A DNA stretch of 16,811 nucleotides from JABCPE02 sp963519075 (GTDB lineage: Bacteria; Bacteroidota; Bacteroidia; Flavobacteriales; Weeksellaceae). This document shows positions 1-6,281 of the stretch, in pieces. Where the stretch lies: positions 1 through 16,811 of the forward strand of contig CAUQMH010000029.1 of NCBI GenBank assembly GCA_963519075.1, given 5' to 3'. How positions within the stretch are numbered: the first letter of the stretch is position 1; each line of letters opens with the position of its first letter. Both the position numbers and the translations under genes were made by a program. The notes beneath the pieces are model-generated. The model made no database searches, had not been told where the DNA came from, and was given only the letters and a program-made list of their open reading frames with translations.

Positions 1-32
1 AACTCCAAAATTTCAAATCAAATTCAAAATTT

Positions 33-1304
33 ATGTTATTTAATAAAATAGAACAACTAAAATCCACACTTTCCAGCGAGAGAGCCGAGGCACTCAGCCA
101 GTTTTTGGCGGCAGGTTTTCCCACTAAAAAAGATGAGGAATACAAATACACCGACCTGTCCGAAGCCGTGAACAAGCAATATTCTCTGGCGCCGAAGCAG
201 GAATTTCACATTACAAAAGAGCAGCTAGACCAGCTGCATCTGGGAGAAGAGCACTTTGATTTCATTGTCTTTGTCAATGGAAAATTCCAAAAAGCTCTAT
301 CCAAAATCTCCGTAGAAAACGCAGAATTTTTGACTTTAAATAATGCTTTTTCTTCCAATAAAGATTTGGTCGAAAAATATTTTAACCAAATAAAGCCTAA
401 AAACACTGCTTTCACAGCCCTAAACGATGCTCTGTACAGCGATGGATTTTTCCTTTTTGTCCCTAAAAACACCGTGATAGAAAAGTCTATTCACCTTTTC
501 TACATCTCTGAAAATCAGGATGAAAATGTATTCTACACGACGAGAAATCTCCTCATCGTAGAAGAAGGCGCAAAGGTGGAAGTGATAGAGAGCCATCACA
601 ACTTTGATGAAACCTATACTTTTACCAACTCGGTTACGGAAATTTTCGTGGGCAAAAATGCAAAAGCTGACTGGCATAAACTCCAAAACGACAGCCAGAC
701 TACTTATCTGGTAGACAGCACTTTCGCGAAACAAGAGCGAGACAGCTTAGCGACAGTGAATACTTTTGCTTTCGGAGGTAAATTGGTTCGAAACAATCTT
801 GACTTCATTCACACAGGAGAAAATATCAATTCCTTCATGAATGGTATTACCATCATTGGGAATGAACAGCTGGTAGACCACCACACAGCCGTGCATCACA
901 ACGAGCCAAACTGTGAGTCTTACCAAAACTACAAGGGCGTTTTCAAGGACAAAGCGCATGGCGTGTTCAACGGAAAAGTATTCGTAAATAAAATTGCACA
1001 AAAAACCAATGCCTACCAGCAAAATAACAACATCCTGCTGAGCGAGGGAGCTACCATAGATACCAAACCGCAACTGGAAATTTTTGCAGATGATGTGAAA
1101 TGTTCACACGGATGTACCGTAGGACAGCTCAATGATGAGGCGCTGTTCTATCTAAGAGCCAGAGGAATTTCCAAGAAAGAGGCGCAGGCGCTGCTGCTGT
1201 ATGCTTTCGCGAATGATGCTATGGAAAACATAGACATAGAGCCTCTAAAACTGAAAGTTGCAAAGCTTTTGGCTGAGAAACTGGAGGTTAATATAGATTT
1301 ATAA
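33..1304 (+). CDS. sufD: SufD, Fe-S cluster assembly scaffold subunit
   Basis: SufD is the catalytically silent partner of SufB in the cytosolic SufBC2D scaffold, which builds Fe-S clusters from persulfide sulfur and iron with ATP hydrolysis by SufC. The 423-residue product has the usual family length. An N-terminal helical region (about 1-130, including the DEEYKYT segment at 34-40) is followed by the beta-helix core, rich in alternating hydrophobic strands (about 140-365), and a helical C-terminus (366-423). The SufD signature KCSHG lies at 356-360. His359 matches the histidine of E. coli SufD (His360) implicated at the SufB-SufD interface where clusters form. The ATG at 33 leaves a 32-base AT-rich leader in the window, and sufB and sufC probably lie just upstream outside it (inference from typical order). 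The gene is followed by a terminator, so it probably ends its transcript unless sufS reads from elsewhere. Confidence 0.95.
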   Translation: MLFNKIEQLKSTLSSERAEALSQFLAAGFPTKKDEEYKYTDLSEAVNKQYSLAPKQEFHITKEQLDQLHLGEEHFDFIVFVNGKFQKALSKISVENAEFLTLNNAFSSNKDLVEKYFNQIKPKNTAFTALNDALYSDGFFLFVPKNTVIEKSIHLFYISENQDENVFYTTRNLLIVEEGAKVEVIESHHNFDETYTFTNSVTEIFVGKNAKADWHKLQNDSQTTYLVDSTFAKQERDSLATVNTFAFGGKLVRNNLDFIHTGENINSFMNGITIIGNEQLVDHHTAVHHNEPNCESYQNYKGVFKDKAHGVFNGKVFVNKIAQKTNAYQQNNNILLSEGATIDTKPQLEIFADDVKCSHGCTVGQLNDEALFYLRARGISKKEAQALLLYAFANDAMENIDIEPLKLKVAKLLAEKLEVNIDL

Positions 1305-1327
1305 TTTATTCGTTTTGTTTTTAATGC

Positions 1328-1366
1328 AATGGGAGAATCTTTTTAGGAGTTCTCCCATTTCTTTTA
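1328..1366 (+). terminator. Rho-independent terminator after sufD
   Basis: Perfect 10-base inverted repeat: AATGGGAGAA (1328-1337) and TTCTCCCATT (1350-1359) with a 12-base loop, followed by a T-rich stretch. It begins 23 bases past the sufD stop. It should end the suf transcript and insulate the downstream transporter gene. Confidence 0.8.
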
Positions 1367-1463
1367 TTGCTCTGTAACTTTTTCATAAAATATTCTTATT
1401 TATTCTTTTTATAAATTTTTATGTTTTTCTTAATGGATAAATAAGATTTACACAAAAGAAAAC

Positions 1464-1471
1464 TATCTTTG
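1464..1471 (+). promoter_or_regulatory. Bacteroidetes -7 promoter element upstream of the VIT-family gene
   Basis: TATCTTTG matches the TAnnTTTG consensus of the Bacteroidetes primary sigma factor. It lies 32 bases before the ATG at 1504, which would give a leader of roughly 25 bases. No clear TTG or TTTG -33 box is present at the usual distance, so strength is uncertain. The site follows the sufD terminator, which fits an independent transcript. Confidence 0.55.
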
Positions 1472-1503
1472 CATTAAGTCTTCAGTTTTAAATAAAAATT
1501 TCA

Positions 1504-2205
1504 ATGAAAACCCTTGACAATTACCTTAATAAACACTATATCCATCGTAGTAACTGGCTTCGTGCCGCAGTATTAGGTGCTAATGACGGCATTCTATCCA
1601 CGGCGAGCCTTGCCATAGGAGTTGCCGCAGCGACTTCCACGCCAGAGTCTGTGATTTTAGCAACAGCGGCAGGAATTATCGCAGGAGCTTTGTCCATGGC
1701 GGCAGGAGAATATGTTTCGGTAAGTTCGCAGACAGATATAGAACACGCAGACATCGAGAGGGAAAGACAAGAACTGAAGGACACGCCCGAAGAAGAACTA
1801 CAAATGCTTGCACATATCTACGAACTGCGAGGGCTAAAACCAGAAACTGCGATGCAGGTGGCAAAGGAACTAACTGAGCATGATGCTTTGGCGGCGCATG
1901 TACGAGATGAACTGGGCATCACCGAAATCAGTCAGGCTAAACCTTTTCAGGCGGCTCTGGCATCTGGCGGAGCGTTTCTCTTTGGCGGTATGCTGCCTCT
2001 GTTGGTGGTCTTCGTTGCTCCGTTTCATCATTTAGAATATTATCTCTACGGCTCTGCTATTCTTTTCCTTGCGTTCTTGGGCGGAATTGCCGCTAAAACA
2101 GGAGGCTCTAACCCACTGAAAGCCATTCTTCGTATTACTTTCTGGGGAACTATCGCTATGGGAGTGAGTGATTTAGCGGGAAGCTTCTTCGGTGTTAGGA
2201 TTTAA
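1504..2205 (+). CDS. VIT1/CCC1-family iron/manganese transporter
   Basis: The 233-residue inner-membrane protein has the VIT1/CCC1 fold, a family that moves Fe2+ and/or Mn2+ out of the cytosol. Visible membrane segments are near 20-41, 49-68, 149-172, 180-198 and 206-228, giving the expected five. The first carries the family motif around GANDGILST (25-33), and the second ends in SMAAGEYVSV (64-73), whose glutamate is conserved. Between the second and third segments is the charged cytosolic helical domain (about 74-145). It is rich in Glu, Asp and His (DIEHADIERERQEL at 78-91), matching the metal-binding domain known in plant VIT1. Its position beside the SUF operon suggests a link to iron homeostasis, but it has its own promoter-like site and a terminator separates the two. 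It ends 16 bases from the convergent dinB. Metal preference cannot be read from sequence. Confidence 0.93.
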   Translation: MKTLDNYLNKHYIHRSNWLRAAVLGANDGILSTASLAIGVAAATSTPESVILATAAGIIAGALSMAAGEYVSVSSQTDIEHADIERERQELKDTPEEELQMLAHIYELRGLKPETAMQVAKELTEHDALAAHVRDELGITEISQAKPFQAALASGGAFLFGGMLPLLVVFVAPFHHLEYYLYGSAILFLAFLGGIAAKTGGSNPLKAILRITFWGTIAMGVSDLAGSFFGVRI

Positions 2206-2221
2206 ATCTGTTTTTCAGTAA

Positions 2222-3328
2222 TTATTTAGTTTCTCTCTTGTGAGGTGGAAACTCAAACTGAAGCTGAATGTATTTTGGCTGGTTTTGTTTTTCCCAAACA
2301 TTCAGGTTAGATACGGAAAGCCCTAATAATCTTACCGAATTTTTCAAATTTTCCTGAAACAAAAGTTCTTCTCCGATACGAAAAAGCATATTTTGGTCTG
2401 AAACAAATTTTGCTAAAGTTTTGCTCCGTGTCTGTGTGGTAAAATCGCTGTATTTTATTTTCAAAGTAATGGTTCTCCCTGAGAGATTTCGTTTTTTGAG
2501 CCTTTGTTCCAGCTCTTTGGAAAGCGCTTCCAAAGGTGTCAGCAGGTGTGTCTGATGCTGTTCATCATGCTCGAAAGTCCGCTCCACTCCTATGGATTTA
2601 GCAATTCGGACAGGATTAACGGGACTTCTGTGGATTCCTCGGGCAATTTCATAATAATAAAGTCCACTATTCCCAAAATGACTTTGTAGAAACGGCAGTG
2701 ATTTTTCCCTCAAATCTTTTCCTGTAAAAATCCCGAGAGCATACATCTTTTCGGCAGTTACTTTGCCGATTCCGTAGAATTTTCTGATGTCAAGACCGTC
2801 CAAAAATGGAATGATTTTATTGGGTTTTATGGTGGTCTGCCCATTGGGTTTCTTATAATCGCTGGCTATTTTGGCAATAAATTTATTGACCGACACGCCT
2901 GCCGAGGCAGTCAGTCCTATTTTTTCAAATATTTTTTTCCGAATTTCCTTGGCGATGTTCGTAGCGGAGGGATTATTTTTCTTGTTAAAAGTCACATCCA
3001 GATACGCCTCATCGAGGGAAAGCGGCTCTACCAAATCGGTGTATTCATAGAAGATTTCGCGGATTTTCAGAGAAATTTCCTTATACCGCTCAAAACGAGG
3101 CGAGACAAAGATAAGGTCTGGGCAGAGTTTCCTTGCCTTCGCACCGCTCATCGCACTACGAACACCGTATTTCCTCGCTTCATAGCTTGCCGCCGCTACC
3201 ACGCCTCTATTCCCTGCGCCACCCACAGCGATAGGTTTTCCTCTAAGCTCTGGACAGTCCAGCTGCTCTACGGAAGCAAAGAAAGCGTCCATATCAATGT
3301 GGATTATCTTATTTTCAGAGGTGTCCAT
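2222..3328 (-). CDS. dinB: DNA polymerase IV (Y-family translesion polymerase)
   Basis: DinB performs low-fidelity lesion-bypass synthesis. Using the start at 3328 the product is 368 residues. The palm motif DMDAFFASVE (12-21) supplies catalytic Asp12, with Phe17 at the steric-gate position. SLDEAYLDV (104-112) supplies Asp106 and Glu107. A helix-hairpin-helix around KFYGIGKVTAEKM and a little-finger domain follow. Near the C-terminus QLQFEF (355-360) fits the beta-clamp-binding consensus. The ATG at 3328 is preferred over a TTG 51 bases upstream because it places the motif at the usual distance from the N-terminus and because a -7 promoter element lies inside the longer version. No LexA-type operator could be recognised upstream, so SOS control is not shown. 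The gene is monocistronic by layout, convergent with the transporter gene and divergent from the unknown gene at 3499. Confidence 0.96.
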   Translation of the reverse strand: MDTSENKIIHIDMDAFFASVEQLDCPELRGKPIAVGGAGNRGVVAAASYEARKYGVRSAMSGAKARKLCPDLIFVSPRFERYKEISLKIREIFYEYTDLVEPLSLDEAYLDVTFNKKNNPSATNIAKEIRKKIFEKIGLTASAGVSVNKFIAKIASDYKKPNGQTTIKPNKIIPFLDGLDIRKFYGIGKVTAEKMYALGIFTGKDLREKSLPFLQSHFGNSGLYYYEIARGIHRSPVNPVRIAKSIGVERTFEHDEQHQTHLLTPLEALSKELEQRLKKRNLSGRTITLKIKYSDFTTQTRSKTLAKFVSDQNMLFRIGEELLFQENLKNSVRLLGLSVSNLNVWEKQNQPKYIQLQFEFPPHKRETK

Positions 3329-3358
3329 TGTTTTAGAGAAAATTCTATTTATTCTGTG

Positions 3359-3366
3359 TAAAGATA
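3359..3366 (-). promoter_or_regulatory. Probable -7 element of dinB
   Basis: Read on the minus strand this is TATCTTTA, seven of eight positions of the TAnnTTTG consensus counting the free bases. A TTTG lies 23 bases further upstream (minus-strand reading of 3390-3393), at the long end of accepted -33 spacing. Initiation about 7 bases downstream would leave a leader of about 25 bases before the ATG at 3328 and would exclude the longer TTG start. Confidence 0.45.
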
Positions 3367-3468
3367 GTTTTTTCCTCAATATTTTACCGCAAAAAACCGT
3401 TATGAATTTTACTCAGCTTCCATTAGAAAGTATGATATTTTTCAGATATTTAGGTGGAGATATTTTAT

Positions 3469-3476
3469 TATCTTTG
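3469..3476 (+). promoter_or_regulatory. -7 promoter element for the unknown gene/T9SS plug unit
   Basis: TATCTTTG is identical to the site before the VIT-family gene and matches TAnnTTTG. It lies 22 bases before the ATG at 3499, so the leader would be only about 15 bases. The -33 box is not clear. It falls inside a longer GTG-started reading of the downstream gene, which supports the ATG at 3499. Confidence 0.55.
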
Positions 3477-3498
3477 TGGAAACAAAAAAAGAAGAAAG

Positions 3499-5073
3499 AT
3501 GGCAGCACAAAAAAGAATTTTATTAGAAGACTGGCAAGAAATAAAACCTTATAACAAAACCGCTAAATCCGACCTTTATTTTTTAGGAATAAGCAATGAA
3601 ATCAATGATAAAATCTACGAAAAAGAGTTTCATCTTCCTTTGCAGAATTTCATAAGAGAAGAAGGGATTTCTTTGTTTTGTATGTTTCTGACTTCTTATT
3701 TAGAAGATATCATTTCTGGGTCTGAAGTATGGAATTCTTTCATCAAAAAACATAAAGAACTTTACGGAAAACCGCTTCCTTTCTACGAAACCGACAAAAA
3801 CTATGTAGAAGGCGAGGTTAATATCCAAGATGTAAAATTTTTGGTTTGGTATTTCATCAATACTGTGAACAAGAATATCCTGCTCAATCCTCACGATCCT
3901 TTTATACAAAGCATTTCTGAAGGGCTGGTGGGTATCTTGGAAACAGAATACGAATACGCTCCAGAAAACGATTTACTGAGAGAAACTTACCAAATAGAGC
4001 CTACCCAAGACTACTACGAAGTAAGAAGACTGCTCAATAATATCCTAACTAAAACTTATCTATTCTTCCCAGATACAGGCTTCGCTCTACTGAGACAAGA
4101 GGCGGAAATCATGGAAGCAGGACGAAGAGTAGAAGCTACCCTAGATGACAACCGAGACAGATTCATCCACGAGGCCTGCACCTCTCTCCTTGCGCTTTCT
4201 GCAAAGGAATGGGCTATTCTGATTTTGGGTAAAAAACATCCGGTAGCGAAAGATTTAGAAAAAATGTCTCCGAGAGTTCAGGGAAGTTTCCTTTTCCTTG
4301 GCGAAGATGAAAAATACCTTAAAATAAAACACATCGCTACTGATAAGAAATTCAAACTTCTCAAATCTTCTTTCCCTAAACACAAAGATTTAAAGGAAAA
4401 AAGCATCATCTTCATGGGCATCGTAGAATGGCATAAAGAATGGTGGTTCTCAGGAGTTTATATCATGAGCGATTACAACGAGGATTTCATAGAAAAAGAA
4501 AAACAAAACATCCATTCTAAAGAATCGCTAAGTTTTATGGAAGACCAAGCCCTTATCCGTGAAAACCTAAAAGAACACCACGAAGCATTCCTTATCTACA
4601 ACAAGGGCGTTCCTATCGTATTCCTTAAAAAAGATGAGGTGGATGACTTTATGAACGGATATTTTAATTTCTTTACAGAAACAGCTGGTATATCCGCAGA
4701 GGAAAAAGAAAAAGCCGTGAAGAAATACAAACCAAAAGTAACCAAAGAAGAGGAAAAACCAGACACTGTGATGGTGGTTTTCCATAATATCAATTCTGGT
4801 TTTGAGGTTTATTCCAATATAGAAAACGCTTTTTGTATTAAACAAAATAAATTCTTGAATAAAGACAGAATCGACCAAGATTTCTACCAAATCTTCTTGG
4901 CGAATTTCTACTCCAAAGAAATTCTAGACTATAGTATGGAAGTGAGCGAGAAAAAGATTTCTTTCTTCAAGAAAAACAATTATACAAAAGAAGAACTGGA
5001 CTTTTTTACTCGTTTCTTCAAACAAGGAAATTACCACACTAAAGCGAGATTAACCGTTATAAAAAATGCTTAA
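3499..5073 (+). CDS. Conserved-type protein of unknown function, probably cytosolic
   Basis: The product is 524 residues from the ATG at 3499. That start is chosen because a purine-rich AAAGAAGAAAG precedes it and because the GTG start 45 bases upstream would include the promoter element. There is no signal peptide and no convincing membrane segment. The N-terminus (ILLEDWQEIKPYNKT, residues 7-21) is followed by a long helix-rich region with many aromatic and acidic residues, then a mixed segment near 260-325, and a lysine- and glutamate-rich stretch around 400-435. The N-terminus faintly recalls the DUF3843 proteins of Bacteroides, but I cannot confirm that and assign no function. I saw no nuclease, ATPase, methyltransferase or zinc-binding motif. 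It is the first gene of a two-gene unit: its TAA overlaps the ATG of the plug-like gene by one base (TAATG), so the two are probably translated together. Confidence 0.85.
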   Translation: MAAQKRILLEDWQEIKPYNKTAKSDLYFLGISNEINDKIYEKEFHLPLQNFIREEGISLFCMFLTSYLEDIISGSEVWNSFIKKHKELYGKPLPFYETDKNYVEGEVNIQDVKFLVWYFINTVNKNILLNPHDPFIQSISEGLVGILETEYEYAPENDLLRETYQIEPTQDYYEVRRLLNNILTKTYLFFPDTGFALLRQEAEIMEAGRRVEATLDDNRDRFIHEACTSLLALSAKEWAILILGKKHPVAKDLEKMSPRVQGSFLFLGEDEKYLKIKHIATDKKFKLLKSSFPKHKDLKEKSIIFMGIVEWHKEWWFSGVYIMSDYNEDFIEKEKQNIHSKESLSFMEDQALIRENLKEHHEAFLIYNKGVPIVFLKKDEVDDFMNGYFNFFTETAGISAEEKEKAVKKYKPKVTKEEEKPDTVMVVFHNINSGFEVYSNIENAFCIKQNKFLNKDRIDQDFYQIFLANFYSKEILDYSMEVSEKKISFFKKNNYTKEELDFFTRFFKQGNYHTKARLTVIKNA

Positions 5074-6269
5074 TGTTTAGACTATTGTTGTTTTCGGGCG
5101 TTTTTGCCATTGGGCAGAATATTAAAAGCATTCAGTTATTTAATCCACAGACCAATGACGAAACGCCTGTCATAAGGTTCGGAGAGCAGCTTGTTCTTCG
5201 TTTTGATGACTTGGACAACGGCAGCCAGATTTATCGTTATACGATAAAACATCTTGACAGAAACTGGAAAGATGACGGCTTGTTTTTTACGGAATTTGCG
5301 ACTGGAAAACTGAGCGGATTGATTGATAATTTTAAATATTCTTTCAACACCCACCAAGCCTACACGCATTACTCTCTGACCTTTCCTAACAAGGACATTC
5401 AGCCGAAAATTTCGGGAAATTTTGAACTTATAGTTTATAAAGATTCACCAAAAAAACCGATTTTCACAAAAAGATTTTCGGTGGCAGAAAATGGAGCTGG
5501 AATTGGTATCAATGTGAGCCGATACACCGCAGCGAAAACTCCAAACCTCAACCAAAGAGTAGAAGTCAAAGCCACCCTTACCGACCCAGAAACCAGCCGA
5601 AATATCAATTCTATCAGCCTAAGCATTATCCAAAATAATAATTTTAATGATGGAATTTTTAACCTGAAACCTTCCTCTGTCCTCTTCGGAAACCAGCTGA
5701 TGTTTCAGCAGTTAAGCCTTGTTTTTCAAGGAAATAATGAATTTTCTTACTTTGATAATAAAACGATAAATGCCTCCTCCGACATGGTGGCAGGAACGGA
5801 AAACATCGATGGTGTGAACTACACTTACCTCTTCCCTACTTGGACTTCGCCGCTCAGCTACCAGTATCAGCCAGATGTCAATGGTGCTTTCTATTTCCGT
5901 AGTAATAACATGGGACAGGAAAGAAATGCCGACTACGAGGGCGACTACTCTTGGGTGGTGTTTTCTCTGGACAGCCATCCTTTGGAAGGGAAAAACATCT
6001 ATGTTTTAGGGCAGTTTAATGACTATCAGGCTAATGAAGAGAGCCAAATGCACTACGACCCAAAAAGCCAAAAATATTTCGCTAAAATATTCCTAAAACA
6101 AGGATTTTACAACTACATCCTTGCAACAAAAGACCGAAACGGAAAACTAAATTTTGGTGAAATCAATGGGAATTTCTGGCAGACACAAAACCAATATCAG
6201 GCTTTCTTGTATTACACTCCTTTTGGAAAAAATTACGATGGGCTTATTGGTTATGGAGAAACCAGATAG
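5073..6269 (+). CDS. Type IX secretion system plug-like protein (former DUF5103)
   Basis: The 398-residue protein resembles the T9SS plug family, named for the periplasmic protein that seals the SprA translocon in Flavobacterium johnsoniae. The N-terminal domain (about 17-138) shows the family landmarks IKSIQLFNP (17-25), FDDLDNG (44-50), YTIKHLDRNW (56-65), the segment FKYSFNTHQAYTHYSLTFPN (87-106) and SGNFELIVYKD (114-124). The remainder is beta-rich with conserved-looking FPTWTSPLSYQYQPDVNG and DYEGDYSWVVFSL segments. A short hydrophobic leader at 1-14 (MFRLLLFSGVFAIG, then Gln) is a plausible but weak Sec signal peptide. Export to the periplasm is therefore likely but not certain from this start. 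No upstream in-frame alternative is evident, because the ATG overlaps the preceding stop codon. The gene is convergent with the OpgB-like gene, with only six bases between them. It lies away from other recognisable T9SS genes. Confidence 0.85.
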   Translation: MFRLLLFSGVFAIGQNIKSIQLFNPQTNDETPVIRFGEQLVLRFDDLDNGSQIYRYTIKHLDRNWKDDGLFFTEFATGKLSGLIDNFKYSFNTHQAYTHYSLTFPNKDIQPKISGNFELIVYKDSPKKPIFTKRFSVAENGAGIGINVSRYTAAKTPNLNQRVEVKATLTDPETSRNINSISLSIIQNNNFNDGIFNLKPSSVLFGNQLMFQQLSLVFQGNNEFSYFDNKTINASSDMVAGTENIDGVNYTYLFPTWTSPLSYQYQPDVNGAFYFRSNNMGQERNADYEGDYSWVVFSLDSHPLEGKNIYVLGQFNDYQANEESQMHYDPKSQKYFAKIFLKQGFYNYILATKDRNGKLNFGEINGNFWQTQNQYQAFLYYTPFGKNYDGLIGYGETR

Positions 6270-6281
6270 AATAGTCTATTC
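6269..6281. repeat. Small perfect palindrome at the convergent gene ends
   Basis: GAATAG and CTATTC flank a single T (6275). The palindrome begins on the last base of the TAG stop of the plug-like gene and spans the TAG stop of the minus-strand OpgB-like gene. With a one-base centre it cannot form a normal terminator hairpin and has no T-run, so a functional role is doubtful. I see no other terminator at this junction. Confidence 0.4.

Noticed and set aside
5..34. Repeated CAAAATTT-like words before sufD, considered as operator repeats.
   Set aside because: Short AT-rich words of this kind are expected by chance here, and too little upstream sequence is available.
1305..1503. Possible small gene or regulatory RNA between sufD and the transporter gene.
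   Set aside because: Only very short frames occur (for example an eight-codon frame from about 1420). The terminator and promoter element explain the region.
3329..3379. Seventeen-residue N-terminal extension of DinB from a TTG start.
   Set aside because: It contains the likely -7 promoter element, and the ATG at 3328 already gives the normal family N-terminus.
3454..3498. Fifteen-residue extension of the unknown protein from a GTG start.
   Set aside because: The TATCTTTG promoter element lies inside it, and a purine-rich stretch precedes the ATG at 3499.
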